From an uncultured Bacteroidota bacterium (GTDB lineage Bacteria > Bacteroidota > Bacteroidia > UKL13-3), in the NCBI GenBank assembly GCA_903897855.1, contig CAIUDH010000110.1:1-40814 (forward strand): 40,814 nucleotides of DNA. Reading direction: 5' to 3'. A model generated the notes under the pieces. That model did not search any database. It was not told the DNA's origin and was given only the letters and a program-made list of their open reading frames with translations. A program made the translations under genes and the position numbers. How positions within the stretch are numbered: position 1 is the first letter of the stretch; every line of letters begins with the position of its first letter. Positions 33,927-40,814 of this stretch are shown in pieces.

Positions 33927-35798
33927 TTATCGAATTAGGTTAACTAGCCCTTTAATATTTTGTCCATTGCTTTTTAGGGACGCAATGGTAGATAAAAAAA
34001 TGTATGGGCCTGCAGGCAATGGAACATGATTCGCATCGGTGCCATCCCAACCTGTGAGTAAACTGTTTGATTCAAAAACCAACGCCCCCCAACGATCATA
34101 AATTTTAATCCAGGAATGTTCATAGTCAATGTATAAGCCTCTGGGCATGAATACTTTGTTGCTTGAAATGGTGGATGCGGGGTTAAAAGCATTTGGAAAA
34201 AAGACAAGCAAATCGCCAGCAACGCAAATCTCGTTTGATTTACTCGAGGCTCCAATGACACCATAAGCGTTTCCTGGATTTTCGACAGCAATAACATAAT
34301 AACATACACCATCGTTTAGGATGTCGCCGGGGAAATTAGAATCTAAAAATTTCAACGAATCGGGAGTAACAATTTTAAGGAGGTTATAAGTATGTCCTAA
34401 GATAGGATCACCAGTGCCCTGATAAATTTCATACGAACCAACCCCGGAATTAAAATTCAAATAGTTGCCCCATACTAATTGGTTCGAAGAAGCACTTGCT
34501 TTTTTTACGTGTAGTAAAATCGAATTGCAAATATTGCTTGTGTCTTGTATTTGATTACAAGAGTTGAAAATGATGATCCTGAAATAGTATTTAAGCTCAT
34601 CGGTGTTTAGGCTATCGGCAAAGAAACTAAATGCTGGAAGCGTGGGTGAAATAATTTTCCGTGTTATAAAATTTATACCGTCGGTGCTTTGTTGGAACAA
34701 AAGAGAGTTGATAAGGGTGGGAGCGTCGGTTAACCAATCGATGCGTATGGTTGATTTTGTTATTACACTCACTGTAGAGATATAATTTATGTTAGCCAAG
34801 GAAATAAATTTTATAATCATACATACCCCATTACTACTGGAGCTTGCTGCAGAACCTGACGAAATGGCCCGAACGACAAAACATACATTATCGCCATCGT
34901 GAAACGAGGTGTCGACAAGGGAGAAGTTCAATACGCCCGAGACGGCAAGAAAATTTTTAACCACGAAAAAGTAACCACCATTAATACTCGCAAGGATTTC
35001 ATATTTTAGTAAAGGAAATCCGATATAACCAGTCCAGCTGATATCAAAAGCGCGACTACAACTATCAAAACGTACTGAAAGTTTAATAGGTGTGTGTTTG
35101 TCTAAGATAGCGGTGATGTTATTACAACTGTCATAGGCGGCGATCGAATAGGTTATGGTGTTTGCCGAAGGGGAGGAGCTGTTATCGGTGTAAACATTGG
35201 TTTTATTATCTACATCATTCAGAATTATATTATTTGTACCACTAATGGTGTAAATTTTATACCCGGCCAAATCTTTACTACCATTGGTTTTCCAGCCAAT
35301 TACATATTTCCCACTGACGGGATCTACGCTCACACTATCAATATATTGGTTATTTGTTTGTGTAAGATCAATAGATAAAGTATCGCTTGCTATAGTAGGA
35401 TTTCCGAAACAATCGAAGTGCATTACGATAAAATATTGCCAGGTATTTGCCAGAAGAAAAGCACCTTTATGTGTATATTGTTGCTGGGAGAGTGTTTTGA
35501 CGCTGTCAATTAAATTAAAAGGCGAGAAGGTGTCTTTTCTGGCATAGATATAATAGGCTTGAAAGCTATTACACGCATCGGCAGGAACAACCCATTTTAA
35601 TACCACGTCGGAGTCGTTGGGCGCTTTGCAACCGCGTCGAATGTTTAAGGGTGTGTTTATGGCTAGCGTATTTGTTGAGGCAAACAAATACAACACAAAA
35701 CTAAGGATGGTTTTGTTGAACGGGGGGCGATATAGAGCGAGAAATAAAGTCAAAAAACAGAGTTTATAATATTGAAGGTTCGTTGCTTCCACAAACAA
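33927..35798 (-). CDS. T9SS type B sorting-domain surface protein with fibronectin-like domains
   Basis: A secreted or cell-surface protein of up to 623 residues. The last ~90 residues are a gliding-motility-associated C-terminal domain (FFPNAFNPAS ... IKIYDRWGALVFES ... GWDGTDANHVPLPAGPYIF), which targets proteins to the type IX secretion system (type B). Upstream are several beta-sandwich repeats of about 100 residues with YxIYxxSG-like patterns resembling fibronectin type III. The start is uncertain: the ATG at 35798 overlaps the M16 gene by 35 bp and leaves a long N terminus; a TTG at 35753 or a later start would place the signal peptide NKTILSFVLYLFASTNTLA better. Function unknown, probably adhesin-like. 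Confidence 0.85.
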   Translation of the reverse strand: MFVEATNLQYYKLCFLTLFLALYRPPFNKTILSFVLYLFASTNTLAINTPLNIRRGCKAPNDSDVVLKWVVPADACNSFQAYYIYARKDTFSPFNLIDSVKTLSQQQYTHKGAFLLANTWQYFIVMHFDCFGNPTIASDTLSIDLTQTNNQYIDSVSVDPVSGKYVIGWKTNGSKDLAGYKIYTISGTNNIILNDVDNKTNVYTDNSSSPSANTITYSIAAYDSCNNITAILDKHTPIKLSVRFDSCSRAFDISWTGYIGFPLLKYEILASINGGYFFVVKNFLAVSGVLNFSLVDTSFHDGDNVCFVVRAISSGSAASSSSNGVCMIIKFISLANINYISTVSVITKSTIRIDWLTDAPTLINSLLFQQSTDGINFITRKIISPTLPAFSFFADSLNTDELKYYFRIIIFNSCNQIQDTSNICNSILLHVKKASASSNQLVWGNYLNFNSGVGSYEIYQGTGDPILGHTYNLLKIVTPDSLKFLDSNFPGDILNDGVCYYVIAVENPGNAYGVIGASSKSNEICVAGDLLVFFPNAFNPASTISSNKVFMPRGLYIDYEHSWIKIYDRWGALVFESNSLLTGWDGTDANHVPLPAGPYIFLSTIASLKSNGQNIKGLVNLIR

Positions 35799-37053
35799 CC
35801 ACTAACCAGTTTTCTGGTTGAAAATATTTCTGTGCCGCCAGCATTAAGTCGGTAGGAGTGATGGTCTTAATTCTTTCAAAACCGGCATACATCATTTCGT
35901 ACGAATATCCATTAAGTTCCGCCATTTCTGCATATCCCAATTGGCTATAGGCCCCATCTAAACTACGCAAAACCTGTCCTAATAAATAATTACGGGCGAC
36001 ATCCAATTCCTCTAACTCTACCAACTCGTTAGTTAAACGCTTCATTTCCTCAAATATTTCATTAATAGCATCGTCTTTTACACTATTTTTTACTTCGGTC
36101 CCAATTCCCCATTGGCTTCCAAAGCTAAAGTCACTGATACTGCTGCCGATGCCATAGGTATAACCCTTATCCTCTCTCAAATTATCCATTAATCGCGAAC
36201 CGAAGTATCCTCCGAGAATAAGGTTAAGCATTTGGGTGTCGTTGTAGTCAGGGTGAGTGCGAGGAACGTGTTTTCGCACCACCTTTAACGCGGCTTGCAG
36301 CGAGTTTGGCTTTTGAACAAAGACCCTTTCAATGACTTCTGAAGATGCTTTTTCGGAAATTTTAAACGGATTCATCGACTTAACTCCAGCGGCAAAAGCG
36401 CGACTTAGTATTTTTATAGTCTCGTCATTAATATTTCCGGCTACAAATATTTTAGCGTCACCGAGTGCATAGTGTTGGTCGAAAAACTGTTGTATTGTTG
36501 CACGTGTAACGAGGTTAAAGTTTTCGATGCTTGGAATCATGCCCCAAGGGTGGTGCTCACCCCAGAGTTTCCGTGAAACTTCCTGTTGGGCTAAAACAGA
36601 GTTCTTCTCTAGTGAAACTTTCAAATCCTGAATTTCCCTTGCTTTTAGCAGATCGAATTCTTTGTCTAAGAATGCCGGCAACGTGAGAAGCTCAATGAAA
36701 TAAGGCAACACGCTTTCAAGATGCTTGTTTAGAGTGTATAGCGTAACCGAAGCCCATTCTGAACGTACATTATAGTCGGTGTATGCTCCAAAGAAATCCA
36801 TGGCTTCTGCCAACTCCATCGCGGTCCTTTTTTGGGTGCTCTCAAAAAGCATATCGATGGTAAGGGCGGCGACAGAGGCTTGTTGTTGATGAATTCGGCC
36901 AGCAGGAAAAAAGACATCAATTTTTAAGAGAGCGTCAGCATCGGTATTAATAACGTGGAGGGTATTACCATTTACCAAAGGATACTTTGTAGCCAGAGGA
37001 ATAGTAAAGTTAGAGGGTACCACGAAGGGTGGGGGAGTTGCACGATTAAGCAT
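35764..37053 (-). CDS. M16 family metalloprotease-like protein, non-catalytic subunit
   Basis: A 429-residue protein with the two-domain M16 (insulinase/MPP) fold but no zinc motif: the position of HxxEH is occupied by TIDMLFEST, so it should not cleave peptides alone. It keeps the C-terminal substrate-binding R/Y pair in GGYFGSRLMDNLREDKGYTYGIGSS. It is encoded downstream of an active M16 gene (151-bp gap), the classic arrangement of an alpha/beta heterodimer like bacterial peptidases related to mitochondrial processing peptidase. No signal peptide is seen. Confidence 0.9.
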   Translation of the reverse strand: MLNRATPPPFVVPSNFTIPLATKYPLVNGNTLHVINTDADALLKIDVFFPAGRIHQQQASVAALTIDMLFESTQKRTAMELAEAMDFFGAYTDYNVRSEWASVTLYTLNKHLESVLPYFIELLTLPAFLDKEFDLLKAREIQDLKVSLEKNSVLAQQEVSRKLWGEHHPWGMIPSIENFNLVTRATIQQFFDQHYALGDAKIFVAGNINDETIKILSRAFAAGVKSMNPFKISEKASSEVIERVFVQKPNSLQAALKVVRKHVPRTHPDYNDTQMLNLILGGYFGSRLMDNLREDKGYTYGIGSSISDFSFGSQWGIGTEVKNSVKDDAINEIFEEMKRLTNELVELEELDVARNYLLGQVLRSLDGAYSQLGYAEMAELNGYSYEMMYAGFERIKTITPTDLMLAAQKYFQPENWLVVVCGSNEPSIL

Positions 37054-37058
37054 GGCTG

Positions 37059-37066
37059 CAAAGTTA
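37059..37066 (-). promoter_or_regulatory. -7 promoter element of the inactive M16 gene
   Basis: Minus-strand TAACTTTG matches TAnnTTTG exactly and ends 6 bases before the ATG at 37053, so this gene probably has its own promoter and almost no leader. Confidence 0.5.
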
Positions 37067-37204
37067 CGATATAGTAAGGAATTATAGACGAGACACTATC
37101 GCAGGTGCTAATGATTTGTGTTGTCTAATAAACTGAAGAAGCCAGATGAACAAAGAATGATAGAGCAAAAAATATTAATTGTTCATGCCTGAACCAAGTG
37201 GACC

Positions 37205-38443
37205 CTATCTCTCCATTTCATAATAGAGTGTATTGCTTTTTTCCTTGGTAAGAAATGTTTTTGAAAATTGTTGTATTTGTTCAAGGCTTACGTTGTTGAA
37301 GTGTTGCAGTTCTTCGTTTACCATATTGGCATTCCCCGAGACTTCGGCAAAAGCCAATGCAATGCTACGTTCCAGCAAACTCATCATTTCATAAATGTGA
37401 CTGCTTTCGGTTTTGTTTTTTACTTTGGTGAGTTCTTCCATCCGGCAACCCTCGTTTTTTAGTTTTTCTATCTCTTCCCAGACTGCCTTTTCGGCTGTTT
37501 TAAGTGTTACGCCAGCCATGGTCTTGCCACTAAAAATAATTAAGCCTTCATCGGTGCTTCCTGTATGGTAGCAACTGAAATTGCTAAAGAGTTGTTTCTC
37601 TTTCACCAGAGCATAATATAAACGCGACGATTCGCCCAATCCAAATATATTGGTTAGAAGATCCATGGTGTAATATTTTTCGTCGTTACGTTTTACACCG
37701 TGGAATGCAAGATAAAACGCATCTGCGGGTACTTTGCTTTTTACTTCGAGGGTGCGAGCTTCTGTTTGCAAAGGTTCCTGAGGTAAGGCACGCAAGGGAA
37801 TATGCTGCGACGGTATTGGGGCAAACCATTTCTCACATAATTCCTTGCTTCGATCTAAGGATATGTTTCCGCTTACCACAAGAATAGCATTATTGGGGGC
37901 ATAGTATTTTTTAAAGAAAGCCTTAACGTCTTTCAGTGAGGCATTTTCAATATGGCTTAGTTCTTTTCCAATCGTGTCCCATAAGTATGGATGTTGGGTA
38001 TAGGCCAAGGGGCGAAGTTTTAGCCAAACGTCGCCATAGGGTTGGTTTAAATAACGTTGTTTAAACTCTTCACTCACCACATTGCGCTGTACATCAAGGC
38101 TTTTTTTACTGAAAGCCAGTGACAACATGCGATCACTTTCAAGCCAAAAAGCCGTTTCAATATTATCGGCAGGTAGTTGTATGTAATAATTGGTAACATC
38201 ATTATTGGTGAAGGCGTTGTTTTCTCCGCCCACCAACTGAAGGGGCTCATCGTAGTCTTCGATGTTCACACTACCGCCAAACATCAGATGTTCAAACAGG
38301 TGAGCAAACCCCGTTTTATTGGGGTCTTCATCGCGGCTCCCTACATCGTAAAGCACATTTAAAACTGCCAGAGGGGTGCTCTCGTCGTAATGGTGAATTA
38401 CACGCAAACCATTATCCAACACAAACTTAGTGAAACTAATCAT
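37205..38443 (-). CDS. M16 family zinc metalloprotease, catalytic subunit
   Basis: A 412-residue peptidase with the inverted zinc motif HxxEH in GFAHLFEHLMFGGS (H48, E51, H52) and the downstream Glu in NVVSEEFKQR (E125/E126), completing the metal site. The N-terminal VLDNGLRVIHHYDEST strand and the RLYYALVKEKQLFSNF C-terminal segment are typical. No signal peptide, so likely cytoplasmic or peripheral. It is followed by the inactive partner, suggesting a heterodimer. The promoter lies directly before its ATG. Confidence 0.93.
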   Translation of the reverse strand: MISFTKFVLDNGLRVIHHYDESTPLAVLNVLYDVGSRDEDPNKTGFAHLFEHLMFGGSVNIEDYDEPLQLVGGENNAFTNNDVTNYYIQLPADNIETAFWLESDRMLSLAFSKKSLDVQRNVVSEEFKQRYLNQPYGDVWLKLRPLAYTQHPYLWDTIGKELSHIENASLKDVKAFFKKYYAPNNAILVVSGNISLDRSKELCEKWFAPIPSQHIPLRALPQEPLQTEARTLEVKSKVPADAFYLAFHGVKRNDEKYYTMDLLTNIFGLGESSRLYYALVKEKQLFSNFSCYHTGSTDEGLIIFSGKTMAGVTLKTAEKAVWEEIEKLKNEGCRMEELTKVKNKTESSHIYEMMSLLERSIALAFAEVSGNANMVNEELQHFNNVSLEQIQQFSKTFLTKEKSNTLYYEMER

Positions 38444-38447
38444 CGTG

Positions 38448-38455
38448 CAAAAATA
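38448..38455 (-). promoter_or_regulatory. -7 promoter element of the active M16 gene
   Basis: Minus-strand TATTTTTG matches TAnnTTTG exactly and ends 5 bases before the ATG at 38443; predicts a leaderless mRNA. Confidence 0.55.
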
Positions 38456-38616
38456 GGGGATTATTCATAGTTATCGTATTGCTAAATTAACAAAAAGTAA
38501 AGAGGCCGGGAAACATTAATTTGTAGACGAGATTTAAAAACGCTCTATATCACTGTATCGTCGTTCCAGTGATAGGGGTTCTTAAATATCTTTTTAAAAG
38601 AACACGTTCTATTTTT

Positions 38617-38624
38617 TACCTTTG
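38617..38624 (+). promoter_or_regulatory. sucA -7 promoter element
   Basis: TACCTTTG matches TAnnTTTG exactly, giving a 5' leader of about 80 bases before the sucA ATG at 38709, much longer than at the other genes here. Confidence 0.5.
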
Positions 38625-38708
38625 CATCTTGTATAACAATACTTTTAAGAAAATTAAACAGATCGAATTCTCCTACGAATTATTATAAAATGAGATCTAA
38701 GAACCAAC

Positions 38709-40814
38709 ATGAGTGATACCCGAAGCTATCTCAGCAACGCAGAAGTTGCGTATATTGATTACCTGTATGAGCTTTATGAAAAAAGCCCGAATAATGTAGA
38801 TTTTGGATGGCAAAAATTTTTTGAGGGGTATGCTTTTGGTCAACAATCAATATCCCATACTTCACCCTTAAGTTTCAAAGAAATACAGGCACTTCATTTA
38901 ATACGCGACTATCGAACAAGAGGGCATCTTTTTACGCAAACCAACCCCGTGCGACCACGAAGGCAATACTTTCCAAAGCTAACCGTAGATAATTTTGGTT
39001 TAACTATTGATGATTTAGAAACGGAGTTTGAGGCAGGAAACGATGTAGGATTAGGAAAAACGGCACTAAAAAACATTATCGCATTATTAGAACAAACCTA
39101 CTGCCAAAGTATAGGTGCAGAATATGCTTATATAAGAATTCCAGAACGTGTGGAGTGGCTAAAAAGCAGGATGGAAAAAACCCGTAACATTCCAAAATTC
39201 TCAATTGAGGAAAAAAAAGAGATCTTTGGAATGATGGGAAAGGCGGTTGGTTTAGAACAATTTTTAAATACAAAATTTGTAGGCCAGAAGAGGTTTAGCA
39301 TTGAAGGCGGAGAAGCATGTATAGCGGCCCTGAACGAAACGATTGAACGTGGAGCAGAACTGGGAATCGAAGAGTTTGTTTTAGGTATGGCACATCGCGG
39401 CAGGCTTAATGTGTTGACGAATATTTTGGGTAAAGCATACAAAGAGTTGTTTAGTGAATTTGATGGTAAAACGTATACAGAGGAAAACTTTGAAGGCGAT
39501 GTTAAATATCATTTAGGTTATCAAAATGACCGGATTGCAAGAAACGGGAAACTAATCTCCGTGAGCTTAGCCCCCAACCCCTCGCATCTGGAAGCGGTAA
39601 ACCCTGTTGTAGAAGGAATCGTACGTGCTAAAATTGACCTTCATTATCATGGCAACGTGAGCAAGATAGCGCCTATTCTTATTCACGGAGATGGTGCAGC
39701 AGCGGGTCAGGGAATTATGTATGAGACGATTCAAATGTCGGGTCTGGAAGGATTTACAACAGGAGGAACCATTCATATTGTGATTAATAATCAGGTGAGT
39801 TTTACAACTAATTATACCGAAGCTAGAACGTCGACTTATTCTACAGATGTAGCAAAAACAACACTATGCCCCGTGTTTCACGTGAATGGCGATGATGCGG
39901 AAGCAGTTGTGTTTGTGACAAAAATGGCACTAGAGTATCGACAAAAATTTTACACCGATGTGTGGATTGATGTGTTGTGTTATAGGAAATACGGACATAA
40001 CGAGGGCGACGAACCACGTTTTACCCAACCGTTGTTATATAAATCGATTGGGTCTCACAAAAACCCTAGGGAGGCCTATAGCGATAAGTTAATTGCCGAG
40101 GGTAGCATTACCGAAGAATACAGTAAGCAAGTAGAGCGCGAATTTAGATTATCCCTACAAAACGATTTAGAAGAAGAGAAGAAAAACTCAAAAGTAAATC
40201 CCAAAAACATTTTCAGTAGCCTATGGAAAAACTTTAAGAATCCAAGGGATGAAGATTTTTTCAGGCCGGTAAAAACACAAATCAGCAAAAAGAAATTTCA
40301 GGAACTTGAAGAAAAAATAACAACCCTTCCAAAGGGTTTCATCCCGATTAACAAAATTGAGAAACTCTTTGCCGATCGCAAGGCGATGGCCGTTAATAAC
40401 AAATACGATTGGGCCATGGGTGAGCTTATGGCTTATGCAACCCTACTTGAAGAGGGTTATGCAGTGAGGCTTTCGGGGCAAGATGTGGAGCGAGGAACCT
40501 TTAGCCATCGACATGCAGTAATTAAAAAAGAGGAGAACGAAGAAGAGTATATTTATTTGAATCATTTGGGTGGCGAGCAAGCGAAATTTCAAGTGTATAA
40601 TACGATCTTAAGTGAATATGGCTCACTTGGTTTTGAGTATGGTTATGCTTTAGCCATGCCTAAAGGGTTAACCATTTGGGAGGCACAGTTTGGCGATTTT
40701 GCCAATGGGGCCCAAATAATGATAGACCAATTTATAAGTTGTGGTGAGGCGAAGTGGAAAACAAAAAACGGACTTGTTATGCTCTTGCCACATGGATATG
40801 AAGGACAGGGGCCC
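38709..40814 (+). CDS. sucA: 2-oxoglutarate dehydrogenase E1 component (partial, first 702 codons)
   Basis: Thiamine-diphosphate enzyme of the TCA cycle that decarboxylates 2-oxoglutarate and passes succinyl to the E2 lipoyl domain. The start MSDTRSYLSNAEVAYIDYLYELYEKSP has the N-terminal E2-binding segment. MAHRGRLNVLTNILGK, the ThDP-Mg motif from IHGDGAAAGQG (G327-G329) to VINNQVSFTTN (N360, N361), CPVFHVNGDDAEA and EAQFGDFANGAQIMIDQFISCGEAKW are all present. The frame is open to the window end, where the sequence is cut in LPHGYEGQGP; about 200 residues are missing. A partial parS-like match at 39874-39889 falls on the conserved FHVNG codons. Confidence 0.97.
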   Translation, partial: MSDTRSYLSNAEVAYIDYLYELYEKSPNNVDFGWQKFFEGYAFGQQSISHTSPLSFKEIQALHLIRDYRTRGHLFTQTNPVRPRRQYFPKLTVDNFGLTIDDLETEFEAGNDVGLGKTALKNIIALLEQTYCQSIGAEYAYIRIPERVEWLKSRMEKTRNIPKFSIEEKKEIFGMMGKAVGLEQFLNTKFVGQKRFSIEGGEACIAALNETIERGAELGIEEFVLGMAHRGRLNVLTNILGKAYKELFSEFDGKTYTEENFEGDVKYHLGYQNDRIARNGKLISVSLAPNPSHLEAVNPVVEGIVRAKIDLHYHGNVSKIAPILIHGDGAAAGQGIMYETIQMSGLEGFTTGGTIHIVINNQVSFTTNYTEARTSTYSTDVAKTTLCPVFHVNGDDAEAVVFVTKMALEYRQKFYTDVWIDVLCYRKYGHNEGDEPRFTQPLLYKSIGSHKNPREAYSDKLIAEGSITEEYSKQVEREFRLSLQNDLEEEKKNSKVNPKNIFSSLWKNFKNPRDEDFFRPVKTQISKKKFQELEEKITTLPKGFIPINKIEKLFADRKAMAVNNKYDWAMGELMAYATLLEEGYAVRLSGQDVERGTFSHRHAVIKKEENEEEYIYLNHLGGEQAKFQVYNTILSEYGSLGFEYGYALAMPKGLTIWEAQFGDFANGAQIMIDQFISCGEAKWKTKNGLVMLLPHGYEGQGP

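Noticed and set aside
39874-39889. Third parS-like match TGTTTCACGTGAATGG in sucA
   Set aside because: The bases encode the strongly conserved sucA residues FHVNG, so the match is explained by protein constraint; three end bases also differ from the consensus.
1-40814. tRNA, rRNA, CRISPR arrays, insertion sequences or prophage
   Set aside because: No tRNA-like TpsiC/acceptor patterns, no regular repeat-spacer units, no transposase or integrase and no terminal repeats were seen on reading both strands.

Overview
The window looks like a chromosomal segment of a Bacteroidota bacterium, probably of the Sphingobacteriia/Chitinophagia side. The reasons are a fused MurF-alanine racemase, a type B (gliding-motility-associated) T9SS sorting domain, a Sec/lipoprotein clade II NosZ, many surface lipoproteins, and repeated matches to the Bacteroidota -7 promoter element TAnnTTTG. 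The DNA is AT-rich and the genes are mostly housekeeping; I see no insertion sequence, prophage, CRISPR array, tRNA or rRNA.

Left part (1-12344, all minus strand). A nitrous oxide reductase cluster reads cytochrome c lipoprotein, nosZ, a membrane-domain/NosL fusion, nosD, nosF, nosY (cut by the window edge). A 22-bp palindrome containing an FNR/DNR-type core (ATGAT-N4-ATCAT) lies just upstream of it. Next to it is a phosphate-starvation block: phosphate-selective porin, pstS, a stand-alone PhoB-type DNA-binding domain, pstC, pstA, pstB, phoU. The porin and pstS promoters each carry four 7-bp boxes (best copy CTTAACA) repeating every 11 bp, at the same distance from a -7-like element. PstC carries an inserted piece resembling PstS in its first periplasmic loop.

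Middle part (12345-24874, mostly plus strand). recA with a strong terminator, then a kynurenine-pathway-type aldehyde dehydrogenase (minus), a GH3-family protein, murF-alr, kynurenine 3-monooxygenase, an EEP-family hydrolase, guaB and a polysaccharide deacetylase.

Right part (25040-40814, mostly minus strand). CAP-domain lipoprotein, yifB/comM, pheS, an Ig-like lipoprotein, a methyltransferase, mnmG, ybeY, a T9SS-sorted surface protein, an inactive/active pair of M16 peptidases, and the first 702 codons of sucA on the plus strand.

The most interesting signal is non-coding. A 392-bp AT-rich gap between the Ig-like lipoprotein gene and pheS holds two perfect and several near-perfect DnaA boxes around a 50-bp stretch with only two G/C bases. 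About 4.5 kb away are two close matches to the parS centromere sequence (cores GTTTCACGTGAAAC and GTTTCACGTGGAAC) at ybeY, and hand-sampled base composition suggests the plus strand changes from C-rich to G-rich across this area. Together these suggest that the window may contain the chromosomal replication origin and its ParB-loading sites. This is an inference that needs a whole-genome skew plot.
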